The notes beneath the pieces were generated by a model. That model made no database searches, was not told the DNA's origin, and worked only from the letters and a program-made list of their open reading frames with translations. A stretch of 64,000 bases of DNA from Agarophyton chilense (lineage: Eukaryota; Rhodophyta; Florideophyceae; Gracilariales; Gracilariaceae). The stretch is from NCBI GenBank assembly GCA_030374765.1, contig JARGXX010000092.1, forward strand, positions 1,302,001 to 1,366,000. The letters run 5' to 3'. Shown piece after piece: positions 51,019 to 60,624 of this stretch (its first letter is position 1; each line of letters opens with the position of its first letter). Made by a program: the position numbers and the translations under genes.

Positions 51019-51760
51019 ACAACCTCGAGGGAAGCGTAATTAAGAATCCGTTACGAAAGACTACGGGGGATGAACCTCAAGCACCATTACGGTGATTGAA
51101 ACCGTTCAGCTCACCGTGCGGCATTACCAAACGGTATAGTGAATCCCGCACTGGCGACTGCTATAATGTGTTCTACCACACTGCCAAGCACACTAAGGTA
51201 CAGCCACAGGGCGTGGCTGTCGCTAGGACGGGGATCTGTAGTATATTGAGCTACACCGAGGAGGAAATAATGCCACTTGTTGAAAATTGATGTCTGCTGG
51301 CATGCACTGTGTACTACAAGGGTGTAGTTAGCAGTTGGTATAGCTTTTTGCTAATTTAGTATGAGATATATAGGTTTAAGTAGATAGGAAGGCGCACCTC
51401 AAATGCACTTTCCCGTCGCAATGCAACGAGGTGCGCTACCGTATATCGTGTGGCTTATCAGATATATATCTTCACCAATCATGGCCGCACGTGTAACTAT
51501 TGTAAATTTAAGCACCTACTAGACTAAGCAAACCCTTTTTGATTTTTACAGTCCAGCATAAAGGTAAGTCTAGTGTTTTTACAGTTTTCTGGACCGCGTG
51601 CGTTATGAATCACCGTCTACCAACGCGATATCAGTTTGCTCGCCGTTTCTGTTGCACTTTTAAGTGTCTAGTGCAGCCACACCTTACATGTATCTTCAAT
51701 CTCCGTCTTCTAGGTCAAATCCGTTGCGTGCTCTCTATAAACGACAGTTCCTACACCTTG
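51019..51760 (-). other. Right flank of element B: upstream part of the split host gene, mostly unassigned
   Basis: On the minus strand the first about 50 bases continue the reading frame of the host exon at 26822-27095 (codons for VVFRNGFLITLPSR), up to a stop about 20 codons upstream. A cccccgtag acceptor-like site in between suggests an intron boundary. Beyond that I see no gene in about 700 bases. Confidence 0.4.
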
Positions 51761-52360
51761 CTACCGTTTTGGTTTATACCACAGCTCTGCTAGTGCAATT
51801 ACTAGTTGATTACCCATAAACGTATAAAACTGGATTGCTTGCCATTCATGATTGTTCTCATCATGATTCATGCAATAGTATCGCGGTCCCCAGTAACAAC
51901 GAATGTCTTCCCTTACGCGCAGTACTATGTTGCAGACCACAGTCATTGTGAAACACACCATCCATTCCGTTCCAATTTCATCATCGTATAGCTTGTATCG
52001 TATGGCAGCTTTGTGATCCATTCGATGACCTGGCCGCGCCTGGCACCACTTTAAGACTGTACTACCTACCATGATTGCTAATTGCGATGCACGTACGCCT
52101 TTCCTGTCTCCAGCTGCATGATTCAGCAAATACCACTCACAGCCATGATCATCTATGCACGTTATCGGCAAAATGTTTGCAGTTCTTTTCGTAGACGGTG
52201 CCGCATCAATACGGTGGTCAAATCTGCGATCTCCATACCATGCCTTCAACCGGCGATTAATAGTGTCGCCGAATGAATCGTTGGCCTCCTCGACGCGGTT
52301 GTTGTCATTTGTGTAAGAAGCAGTCGTATATCCTTGCCAGATTTCGCACCTTTTTGTCAT
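51761..52360 (-). CDS. Hypothetical protein of about 199 residues
   Basis: Open from an ATG at 52360 (the frame reaches 52372 only by GTG). Contains CIDDHGCEWYLLNH, VLKWCQARPGHRMDHK and a hydrophobic stretch MVCFTMTVVCNIVLRV. No family recognised. Its length in AT-balanced sequence is more than chance would usually give. Being just upstream, on the same strand, it might be an exon of the gene split by element B. It could also be noise. Confidence 0.3.
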   Translation of the reverse strand: MTKRCEIWQGYTTASYTNDNNRVEEANDSFGDTINRRLKAWYGDRRFDHRIDAAPSTKRTANILPITCIDDHGCEWYLLNHAAGDRKGVRASQLAIMVGSTVLKWCQARPGHRMDHKAAIRYKLYDDEIGTEWMVCFTMTVVCNIVLRVREDIRCYWGPRYYCMNHDENNHEWQAIQFYTFMGNQLVIALAELWYKPKR

Positions 52361-53189
52361 ACGATACTTCACCGTTCTATCGTGTTCGATATGTTCCCCT
52401 ACTCAACCATCATTCGATGCTTCTGATTTCTGGTCAGAAGTTGCTTCATCAATACGTTGGACACGCGCTTGATGGAATGACAGAAATGCGTATACACTGA
52501 CGTACACGTTGACGTACGCGTAGGATTTGCATGTATGTGGTGATCGTAAAACGAGCGTGTGCGATGGCTCTGTAGTCACGCGTGATTGAGCAGTTCTTGC
52601 TTCTCGGAGCTCACAGCAAACAATAGGGCGAGGGACTCGTCACAGAAGCTGTGTCCGATGACGACGGCTGATGCGATTCTATCTTGGTTGCGCGACGATC
52701 GTCGTTGTTGTCGCGCGCCAATACTGGCAGTACTGAAACGTATGCTGAGATCGGCGGCGTGCTGCTCGCGCCGCCCTCCCCGTGGTGCGATAATAAAACC
52801 CCCTGAGCGGTCCAAGATGAAAAGGAGCGCTCTGAGAGACAAGGAGGAACTTCGTCCTGACTAGAATCGAGTGCTCGCCGGCTCTCCAGCTGCGCGTTTA
52901 TCTTGCGCCTTTTATCAGCGTAAATACTGTGGGTCGCGGAACGTGTGGAATGTTCCGGCACTGCTGTAACACACGTGTAGGATGTGCCAGCAGCGCCGGG
53001 AGTTCCTACATCTTTGTTGACGCCGACGTTGCAGTGGTATTCTGGTGATGTCAGGCGTAGTTGTTACATTTTAATTGGTTAGTGTGCTGCTGTACTGGCT
53101 TCTAGAAGCCAATAGAGTAACCTAGAAGCACACCGTAGTAATAAGTGAGTATCAATGCGTTGCAGCCCATTCTGTGGGTTCTAGATCTC
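52361..53189. other. Intergenic, no supported gene
   Basis: Short overlapping frames only. 53103-53118 (tggcttctagaagcca) is a perfect palindrome. The region may hold upstream control sequence for the TATA-driven unit at 53190. Confidence 0.3.
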
Positions 53190-53197
53190 TATAAAAG
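53190..53197 (+). promoter_or_regulatory. TATA box (TATAAAAG) of a hairpin-rich locus
   Basis: TATAAAAG on the plus strand about 100 bases upstream of the four micro-hairpin repeats. A start near 53220-53225 is likely. Could be the promoter of an LTR relic or of a noncoding RNA gene; no long protein frame follows. Confidence 0.5.
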
Positions 53198-53298
53198 GGC
53201 CTCTGAAGTCTCCGAACACCATCTCGGACGACCTCAAGCCAACAAACACCCAATTCAACTATTTCCTTTGGCTTCGAGCCCTTCAACTATAACAAAAG

Positions 53299-53421
53299 GT
53301 GAGGCGTTTGCCGCCTAGGGTCCAGTGAGGCGCTTGCCGCTGGAGGAGCAACCCTATAATTATCTAAAATCGGTGAGGCGTTTGCCGCCGTATAGAGGAC
53401 CAGTGAGGCGTTTGCCGCTGG
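53299..53421 (+). repeat. Four copies of GTGAGGCGTTTGCCGC(C/TGG), each a small hairpin
   Basis: Copies start at 53299, 53325, 53373 and 53403. Each can fold GGCG-TTTGC-CGCC or a close variant. Copies 1 and 3 end CGCC, copies 2 and 4 end CGCTGG, so the block looks like a duplicated pair. Spacers share ACCCTATA/ACCCTCTA. All lie downstream of the TATA box at 53190. Confidence 0.75.
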
Positions 53422-54644
53422 AAGGTGCACCCTCTATCAGCCCACTGTACCGGTTGAAGCGCCTTTGGCGTGGACGGGAGACGGCTTGTGTGTACCAACG
53501 GTACTGCGTCTGGCAAGGGGTCCCCCACAGAGTGAAAAGCCTGTGTCGGTCGGTAAGACCTGGAGGATTCCTGGGATTCAGTACTGGACGGGAAGCTGCC
53601 GCAAGTGGTGCCGCGTAACCTTTCCTGCAAAAGGCCAGCTTGGGTATATGAGTGAAGGCATATCTCGCTGTCATTAGCTCTCCTCGGGAAGCCTTGTAGG
53701 GATTGTATACGCGTGCTTCTGGTTGGCGCAGAAGTACGTAGGCTGCAGAATCGTCTCACATCCGGAGTGTCTTATCGGAAGTCGGGAGTCTGACTCCTAG
53801 TGACCATTGACATAAGTCTTTCGTTGCGTATCGTCCTAAGAAGATTTTGGAGAATTATCGCTAGGTTGAGCTTCGTCCTCCCCTTGTTATTTTATCTATT
53901 TTTATCTGACGGGTTGAGTATTCTCCCTGTCTTGCCGTTCTACTTATCTCTTTGCGAAACCGAACTACACTTATCTGTACGGGCCTTTTTTTGGCTACGA
54001 GGGACTCCCATTTACATTGACTTTTACTGTCAAGTTGGCCCACCGCGTCACACTCCCAAGATGGCGCCCACAAATACGATACATGGGTCCAATGGTCTTG
54101 TTTACACTACCACTGGAGAGATCTAGGCGGTTTACCTTCAATGACAGTAATTCCTCACAACTTTCACAGCAAGTATTTTCACAATTTGCACTTGCATTTG
54201 AAGGGTAGGATTGGGCAGAATTTCGCCTGTCGTTGAAGTTGTTGGAACTCCGGGCGCCCTTCGTGAGTTGCAGGAAGGGAAACTACCAACATCGCCATGA
54301 TGGCCTCACGTCAAACGAAAAGCTCGAAGCGCCATGAAATAACCTCGCCGTCTTCGCCACGAGTCGTACTGCATTCACGCACTCTCCCAAGCCTCCAGTC
54401 GAGACCGCGAGAGGGTCATATCAACCTTTTGGTTTGATTCGACAGACAACATGTACTTTAATTGTATTCAGCAAGCGTTCTACCTCGAGCGCTCACTCTT
54501 GCTTAACCCCGCCGCCATCGGCGCCGCTTTGTCCTTCGCACTTAATCCGCTTTCGCCATCCGTTGCATCCGACTGAACCCGATATTTTCCATGTACTTTT
54601 TACAATCAACGTTCACTATACTACTACGCTACCTTCCCGCCGAA
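53422..54644. other. Unassigned 1.2 kb
   Basis: Only short frames with no recognisable product. It may contain the 3' part of the hairpin locus transcript. Nothing else seen. Confidence 0.3.
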
Positions 54645-55256
54645 CTAAACCTTCGATACCCATATTCCGTCCTGGTCCAGGGGTCGCCTTACCTCCTCGT
54701 ACGCCCTGTCGCAGTGCTCCGCCGTGGCGAACGATACCACCGCCGAAGGCTCACTGGCTTCCCGCCGCCCCAGCATTGACAGCTGGATCACCGGTGCCCC
54801 AACGACTTCCACCATTTCCAGAATTTTATCTCTGGAAAACCTGTGACGCGGGATCTTTTGAAGTCGCAACTTCGTAGAAACCTTTGTCACTCCACTGCAA
54901 CCCGATACACCTCCTGGCGATCCCCTCAGTGACCTCCTTTGCGACTCCTTTGGCGACATCCTCGGTGATCTTTTAGGCGACCCCCTCGGCGAATTCGTTG
55001 GCGCTGAGCTTCTCGAACCGCTGTTCCGCCTCCACGCGGGCTCAAACATAGATACGCTGGGGGTCGCCCTAGGCGCCAGCTCGGGCCGCGCACAATCGTG
55101 GCGCGCTGTGTCGTTTCTTTTCAGCCAGTCCACATACCAGACTGGTCTGTAGCCCAAGCTGGCGCCCAACATTAGCACCACCGTGACTTCCCACATGATG
55201 TCCATCATTAGCACATCTCCCGCCTTGTCCACGAATACGCACTGAGAAAAATCCAT
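54645..55256 (-). CDS. Hypothetical single-pass membrane protein with Ser/Pro/Arg repeats and RRM-like C-terminus
   Basis: 203 residues from the ATG at 55256. The frame stays open to 55478, but a TATA box (55456-55463) falls inside that extension, so transcription should start near 55430 and the 55256 ATG is preferred. It has an N-terminal hydrophobic stretch (MMDIMWEVTVVLMLGASLGY), a basic low-complexity middle with SPRGSPKRSPRMSP-type repeats that resemble phosphorylation sites, and a C-terminal 60 residues (ILEMVEVVGAPVIQL, AVVSFATAEHCDRAYEEV) resembling an RNA-recognition-motif half. The RRM call is weak. Function unknown. Confidence 0.55.
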   Translation of the reverse strand: MDFSQCVFVDKAGDVLMMDIMWEVTVVLMLGASLGYRPVWYVDWLKRNDTARHDCARPELAPRATPSVSMFEPAWRRNSGSRSSAPTNSPRGSPKRSPRMSPKESQRRSLRGSPGGVSGCSGVTKVSTKLRLQKIPRHRFSRDKILEMVEVVGAPVIQLSMLGRREASEPSAVVSFATAEHCDRAYEEVRRPLDQDGIWVSKV

Positions 55257-55455
55257 TTCGTGATGCTTTGATGGATAGTGCGGGTGGTACGAGTGGGCGG
55301 GATGGAAGCGCGGATGATGGGCTGTGTTGAAGGATGGGGATGTGATATGGATGGTGGTAGGTGAAGGATGGCGTTGGGTGAAGGATTGCGTTTGATGAGG
55401 GATGGATGTGGGTGAAGGATGGAGTGTGAAAGCTGCAGAGTGTGGGTGTGCGCTC

Positions 55456-55463
55456 CTTTTATA
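55456..55463 (-). promoter_or_regulatory. TATA box of the 203-residue gene
   Basis: TATAAAAG on the minus strand in GGTATAAAAGGAG, about 200 bases upstream of the chosen ATG. The implied leader is rich in cttcac/catcc repeats. Confidence 0.6.
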
Positions 55464-56931
55464 CCATCCCTGGTCCATCGATTGAAACGGCCTCCGTTAC
55501 TGCTTGACTGATTCCAATTGTATCTGTCCTGCTTTGTGCACTCAAAGCATCGACAACCACCGACGTGACACAGTTATCAGCAGCATAAATCACTTTTCTG
55601 ATTGAAAGAAAGGCTTCACCGCGAAGATACATTCACGACCGAGACAAGAAATCCGAGCGTCCACAGATTCTTTGACTGAAAACTGTCGCTGGGCCACGGA
55701 GACAGTGAGATCTGAGCAGGATAATCTACTCCCTCTATCTGCGAAAGACCAATTTGGTTCAGCAGCGTCACAGAGTCGTGATCGATGAGTTGCTCCTTGG
55801 AAAGGCAGATGAAATTGTGTCAGTACAGAGAATCTGAACTGTATGGTTGGATTGACCTCTCTTCCACGAGGATGTGTCACCATTTGTGACTGCTTGATAT
55901 ATTCTAATTGCATTTGTCCTGAGTCGTGCTGTCAAAACATGGACACGGGGATCAATAGCGTACGCCAGGTCTCCAATTGAAAGAGAGGCTGTACCGGATT
56001 ATAATAAAATCACGACCTCGACAAAAATGCGAACGTATACTGTTTGTTTGAATTAAAACTCTCGCTTGGGTACGGAGTTGGCGAGATGCGAGCACAAACA
56101 CAGATGTACTTTTTGCCATGGTGCATTCCGGTTAGTGCAAACAAATAATTGCAGAGGTGTAACTATTCTGAGGATACATGGATTGAAACCTGTACTGGAA
56201 GTCTTTGAGGGGATTAAAATGTTTATCTTGTAATGCAATCGGATTGTAATCTTTATGGGTTGATTCCCCCCCGGTGGCGATCTTTGATGAACTGCAGCAA
56301 TCCAATTACAATCTTTGTCCGATATATCAATCATCTTCCAATATTTGATGGCAGATACAACCACAACTTGGCGTTTAAACGATTCCCATCAATTTCTGTC
56401 GATTTGCACTATTGGCTCTTCTCGAAAAATATTCAAAAGAAGTTCCGTTCTATATTATTGTGCTCCTTTCGTTTTCTTTTCACTTAGAAAAAATTTCAAG
56501 AAGCTTAGATTTTTTTGAAAAGATGATATGAGGTCTTTAATTCTTGAAAGTCAAAACAAGAAATAAATCCGGTCAAAGTAACTAAACACCAACACGAAAA
56601 ATTTCAATTTGACCACATATGAGGCCAGTTGTCCAATAGAGACTGGTACAGTTCGTCGCTGTAAGCTGTTTGAAATTGTTTTGATAGCATGCGGCGTGAA
56701 GCCCAAGTAATAAAAAGGATTCTGGCGGAAATCGCGCTGCAGAGCTCGCGCTACGCGCGCGCTTCCGATTGTACCGTTTCAAAACGCCATCAATGTCATC
56801 GGCGAATCCGAGCGCCTCGCCCAGGATTGCATCCTCTTGCGTGGCCGCGTCGACCTCGCTCTAAACCGCCTATCCTCGACGCCCAGTCGCATCCATTTGC
56901 CGGTGTACTTGCTTGAGACGTTGCGTTAGGA
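55464..56931. other. Intergenic with a diverged direct repeat
   Basis: Two copies of a roughly 210-base sequence lie about 400 bases apart (near 55500-55720 and 55885-56105). They share blocks like ttgactg...tctgtcctg, attgaaag(a)gaggct and tcacgacc(g)(t)gac. No coding function seen. The rest, to the basic protein gene, is AT-rich with no gene. Confidence 0.45.
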
Positions 56932-57735
56932 ATGAGCATGGCCACTCCAACGCGTCGCCACCATCTGGCGGAACGACCGACCAAGAGGACTCGGCTCTCG
57001 TCCGTCGAGAGCCGCCTTCCATGCGCCTCTGAAGACCGCCCCGCCCCGTGCACTCCGCTGCAACGCCGCTCGCCGGCAGCCTCCCACAGCCGCGTCAATT
57101 CTCATTTGAAACGCAAGCGCGGCGCCGCCACGCCGTCGTCGTGCCGAAAGCGTCGTCGATCTTCGAGTGACCACATTGACGCTCAGAACGGCGCTTCGGT
57201 GACGAGCAAAAAGTTTCGCATCTTCAAACCCGATGTGGAAATGCGCGATGCCGCCACTGCCACCCCAAAGGAAACGCCGTCCAAGAAAGCGCGCAGGAAG
57301 ATTTTGAAACAAGTGCTGCGCTCAGAAAAGATAAGTCGATCCGCTCTTCGCAACCTCAGTGTGAACGACGTGCACGCTGCCCCGCCCCGACATGCAGCAC
57401 CTATGTCACACAGTGTTGCCTCGACACCGTACACCGAACATACCAGCCAAACAAGCTGCTTGCAGCTGTACCCCACCGACAGCGCCCCAGAAGAGTCGGT
57501 GGTGCTCACCGGGGAGGAGCTTGTGGAAGAGGTGGACATCTCACTGTGCTCGGAAACCGAAAAGCAATACATACATGACAGAGAGCGCGACGAACAAAAC
57601 CCGGTGCAGGCTCATCTCATGGGCGACGGAAGGTGCTTTGTGAGAATTGTGCGCTCAGACGGAGCGGTGGATTATTACACGTTACATCCGCATAATGAAG
57701 CGCGAGAGCATTACTACGAGCAGCACTCATACTGA
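56932..57735 (+). CDS. Hypothetical basic, nuclear-type protein (267 residues)
   Basis: Starts at an ATG at 56932. The N-terminal half is very basic with several nuclear-localisation-like clusters (RPTKRTR, LKRKRG, CRKRRR, SKKARRKILK). The middle is Ser/Thr/Pro-rich. The C-terminal 100 residues are acidic and better ordered (VVLTGEELVEEVDISL, DGRCFVRIVRSDGAVDYYTLH), perhaps a small beta domain. No known family recognised. No intron apparent. Convergent with the methyltransferase-like gene, 120 bases apart. Confidence 0.65.
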   Translation: MSMATPTRRHHLAERPTKRTRLSSVESRLPCASEDRPAPCTPLQRRSPAASHSRVNSHLKRKRGAATPSSCRKRRRSSSDHIDAQNGASVTSKKFRIFKPDVEMRDAATATPKETPSKKARRKILKQVLRSEKISRSALRNLSVNDVHAAPPRHAAPMSHSVASTPYTEHTSQTSCLQLYPTDSAPEESVVLTGEELVEEVDISLCSETEKQYIHDRERDEQNPVQAHLMGDGRCFVRIVRSDGAVDYYTLHPHNEAREHYYEQHSY

Positions 57736-57855
57736 GGCGTGTCTATTCAGCCCATCGCCGACGCCGACAAAGATTAGAAAGAAACAAAGAAAGAACATGC
57801 GAAAACAAACAAACAAAGCTGTAGTGGGTTATAAATTAGTTAGTCGTATACATCA

Positions 57856-59184
57856 CTACTCGGCCTTACCACTTGCGCAACTCGTGGCTGCTGTTCTGGC
57901 GCTGGTGACCGGTAGTGAGGATGATTTAGCATGGACGGCCAAAACAGCGCCTGTAGAAGCGTTTGCCCAGCTGGTGGCGGCCAGCAAATCACCGGTCAGC
58001 AAGCGGTGTCCGCGCGGACTGGAGGCGGACAAGGCCTTGAGAAACACCTTTCGAAACACGTCGCGGAGGACCATGTAGGTAAGAATGACAAACGGAATGG
58101 CCACAAGATCAAGAAACAAACGCGCCTGCGTGCTCTGTCGCGCCAATTGTCGTTTGAGGCTGAGGAGCGGGAAGGCGCCGCCATCACTCGGCAACAGACC
58201 GTGGTCATAGGCGATTTGCATGTTGGTTGACGCTTCGCTGGGCTGTTCCTCTTCATACTGCGCGTAGATGGTGTTGATACGAGACACGGCCACGTCAGCA
58301 TCGCTTGTGACGTACTGTTCGCGAGGCCGAAGCACTAACATGCCCATGGGCTCATCAGTAAAACCGGTGACGGAGGAGTGCGCCACAACGCGCGCAACCT
58401 CGTGATAAAACGGGAGAACGGCGGCATAATGGGCGGGACGCAAGAAAAAGTCGTGAAAAAACACCAAGCTGGTAGGCTTGAGCTGCGGCAAGATGCGCAA
58501 GGCACAGGCAACACGCGCATGGCCATTGATAAGCACCTTGTCGAAGCGATGGTCAGACAGGTTGGAGCGTGGCAAGTCAACGTAGTTCTGAAAGGCAGCG
58601 TACGAACCCTCCTCAAACGGGGACAAGGTACCCCAACCGGCGTGCCCCGCGGCAACGGGTACGCAGAAGGCGCGCAGCGTATCGGCGAGACGAGGATGGT
58701 AATGCATCTCAGCGTCAATTCCCTTGCACACTTGCACGTCATGCTCGACGGAGAAAGCGGTGGCGACGAGTGGCGGCACGGCAAGCGTGGTACCACTGGC
58801 GCCGTACTCGAGGTAGACGTCGGCGGGCGACAAGTAGCTGAGCATGAGATCGGCCTCCGGACGACGCATGGGCAGCGAGGCGTAGTTGAGGAGGGCGCGT
58901 TGGGCGACGTGGGCGGTGGGATGCGGAAGCGCGCCGGGCGCGCGCGGTAGCGACGGGAGCGCGGGTGGGGCGGGGACGGGCGGGTAGGATGGGACGCGGT
59001 GCAACAGTTGGAAGGAGAGAGATGCGAGCGGGAAGAGCACCATGGAGAAGGTGACTTTGTAGGATACGAAGGTGATGGCGATGGCGATGGTGGCGTTGAG
59101 CAGCAGGATGGTGAGAGGGCGGCGGCGCGACAGCTGGCGCGTGGCGTGTAAGGACACGGTGGTGGCGGTCTTCTCGAAGATCAT
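57856..59184 (-). CDS. Membrane-anchored methyltransferase-like (Rossmann) protein
   Basis: 442 residues from the ATG at 59184 (the longer frame starts only at TTG). An N-terminal hydrophobic helix (about 23-45, LTILLLNATIAIAITFVSY) and a second near the C-terminus (about 355-378, LFLDLVAIPFVILTYMVL) suggest two membrane segments around the globular domain. That domain begins VYLEYGASGTTLAVP, like a class I SAM-binding motif I, then FSVEHD (motif II acidic end), and later KVLINGHARVACALRILPQL and LVFFHDFF. These features resemble algal and plant SAM-methyltransferase-like proteins of uncharacterised substrate. Glycan or lipid modification is possible; catalytic activity is inference. Confidence 0.6.
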   Translation of the reverse strand: MIFEKTATTVSLHATRQLSRRRPLTILLLNATIAIAITFVSYKVTFSMVLFPLASLSFQLLHRVPSYPPVPAPPALPSLPRAPGALPHPTAHVAQRALLNYASLPMRRPEADLMLSYLSPADVYLEYGASGTTLAVPPLVATAFSVEHDVQVCKGIDAEMHYHPRLADTLRAFCVPVAAGHAGWGTLSPFEEGSYAAFQNYVDLPRSNLSDHRFDKVLINGHARVACALRILPQLKPTSLVFFHDFFLRPAHYAAVLPFYHEVARVVAHSSVTGFTDEPMGMLVLRPREQYVTSDADVAVSRINTIYAQYEEEQPSEASTNMQIAYDHGLLPSDGGAFPLLSLKRQLARQSTQARLFLDLVAIPFVILTYMVLRDVFRKVFLKALSASSPRGHRLLTGDLLAATSWANASTGAVLAVHAKSSSLPVTSARTAATSCASGKAE

Positions 59185-59379
59185 TGCGGGGGTTGGGGGT
59201 GGACTGCGGCGACGGAGGGAGGGGGAGCGGGGGCCACGGGGGAACAAGAGTATCTACTCGAGAGAGGGGAGGGCGGGGGGAGAGAGCTAGCTCTAGCTTT
59301 AGCTAGACTAGCTAGAGATACAGTGGTTTTGTTTAGCAGACGAGACAAAAAAAAAAAAGCGAAAAGTGCAGGCACGGTT

Positions 59380-60417
59380 TCACGACAGATCGAGAGTGGA
59401 GTCGACAATGTGCAGCAGGGCAGGCAGCGATTGCTCGCCGCGCATGATGGCGGCGACAAGCGCCTCGAGTGCGACCTGATGCTCCGCGAGCAGAAAGTCA
59501 GCCGCCAACACGCCCCAATACACAACAGACCAGGTACCAGCGGCGCGAAAAGCGCGCTCAAAGTCATCAACGCCGCCACGCGCCGTTCCAAAGTGTCGAA
59601 TCTCTGCAACGGCGCCAGCTACAGCCACAGCACACACATCATACTCATCATCAGGGTGCTCCGTTGCCAGGGTAGCGCCGCACGACACGCGGCGCAACGC
59701 GCGCGCCGGAGTGGGTAGGCGGAAGGCAGTGACGCGCATGGCCAGCAGACGGGCGACGAGGATGTGGGCAGCCTCATGGCGAGCGATGCGGGCGCGCGAT
59801 TGAAAGAGTAGCCAGAAGGCGGATTGTAGGGCGGTGTCGAAGACAAGCACGTCCAGCGCCCAGGCGGCGAGCACGGAGGACGTGGCGACGGCGACGGAGA
59901 CGGTGAGCGCGGGCGGCGGCGAGAAGAGAGGCGGGATTAGCACGGCGAAGGCAGTGGCGCCCACGGCGGCGGAGAAGAGCGCTTGTTGCGGCGCGTCCTG
60001 CGTGAAGCTGATTTGCGACGGCGGCAGCCGCGCCAGCTTGAGCTCGTACCGCTGTACCGGCCGCTTGGGCAGGCAGCGTGCGCGGCGGCGGCGGCGCGGC
60101 GGCGGTGGCGGCGGTGGCGGCGGCGGCGGTGGCGGCGCAGAGGCGGAGGCAGAGGCGGAGGCAGAGGCAGAGGCAGACTTGGGCACGGGGGTGGCAGCGG
60201 CTTGGTCGGGCGCGGCGGAGGCGGCGGGGCGCGGCTGCAGCGGCAGGCAGCGGCGACGGGGGTGGCGCGCACGCAGCAGCGGGGCCAGCGCGAAGGCCGA
60301 CGGCGGCGGCGCCACAGCGCCAGCAGCAGCGGGCATGCGGAGCGTAAGAAGCGCGCAAACAAAGCAGCGCGCGGCGAACAAGGAGCGCGGAAGACGACCC
60401 ATCCGTTGTGCGCACAT
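59380..60417 (-). CDS. Plastid-type HExxH protein related to M41 (FtsH-like) peptidases
   Basis: 345 residues from the ATG at 60417. Residues 1-120 look like a plastid pre-sequence region: Ala/Arg/Ser-rich, then an (SA)n run and a polyproline tract. Two hydrophobic helices lie at about 148-165 and 171-194. ARHEAAHILVARLLAM at 212-227 gives the HExxH zinc motif (H214, E215, H218), in the setting of the HEAGH-LVAYLLG motif seen in plastid M41-like proteins that lack an AAA+ domain. The AAA+ module is absent here too. Metalloprotease activity is inferred from the motif. Divergently transcribed from the SPRY gene. Confidence 0.6.
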   Translation of the reverse strand: MCAQRMGRLPRSLFAARCFVCALLTLRMPAAAGAVAPPPSAFALAPLLRARHPRRRCLPLQPRPAASAAPDQAAATPVPKSASASASASASASAPPPPPPPPPPPPPRRRRRARCLPKRPVQRYELKLARLPPSQISFTQDAPQQALFSAAVGATAFAVLIPPLFSPPPALTVSVAVATSSVLAAWALDVLVFDTALQSAFWLLFQSRARIARHEAAHILVARLLAMRVTAFRLPTPARALRRVSCGATLATEHPDDEYDVCAVAVAGAVAEIRHFGTARGGVDDFERAFRAAGTWSVVYWGVLAADFLLAEHQVALEALVAAIMRGEQSLPALLHIVDSTLDLS

Positions 60418-60485
60418 GCTGCGCGCTTTTCACGCTGCGACCCCAAGTTGCACAATTGCACGCGCATGCAACCAATGCTTCTCGT

Positions 60486-60530
60486 ACGTGGGAGACGTGG
60501 GAAACGTGGGAAACGTGGGAAACGTGGGAC
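60486..60530. repeat. Five tandem 9-base units (ACGTGGGAA) in a bidirectional promoter
   Basis: Exact or near-exact copies at 60486, 60495, 60504, 60513 and 60522, in the 207-base gap between the divergent HExxH and SPRY genes. ACGTGG contains an ACGT core (G-box-like, bZIP site). In one frame it reads Trp-Glu-Thr, but this is not a supported gene. Confidence 0.75.
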
Positions 60531-60624
60531 ATTGTTGCCGCTCGCGTAGATACGATGGCGGAAGACGCGCTCATAAAAGCGCGCGCAACGCGGCCCCCCC
60601 CGCCGACAGCGTGCAGTGTGCAGC

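Noticed and set aside
53299-53421. CRISPR-like array
   Set aside because: Only four short repeats with unequal, related spacers, in a eukaryotic nuclear context with no cas genes.
53325-53759. Overlapping frames of 97, 104 and 131 codons around the hairpin repeats
   Set aside because: Mutually exclusive frames with no family features; driven by the repeat composition.
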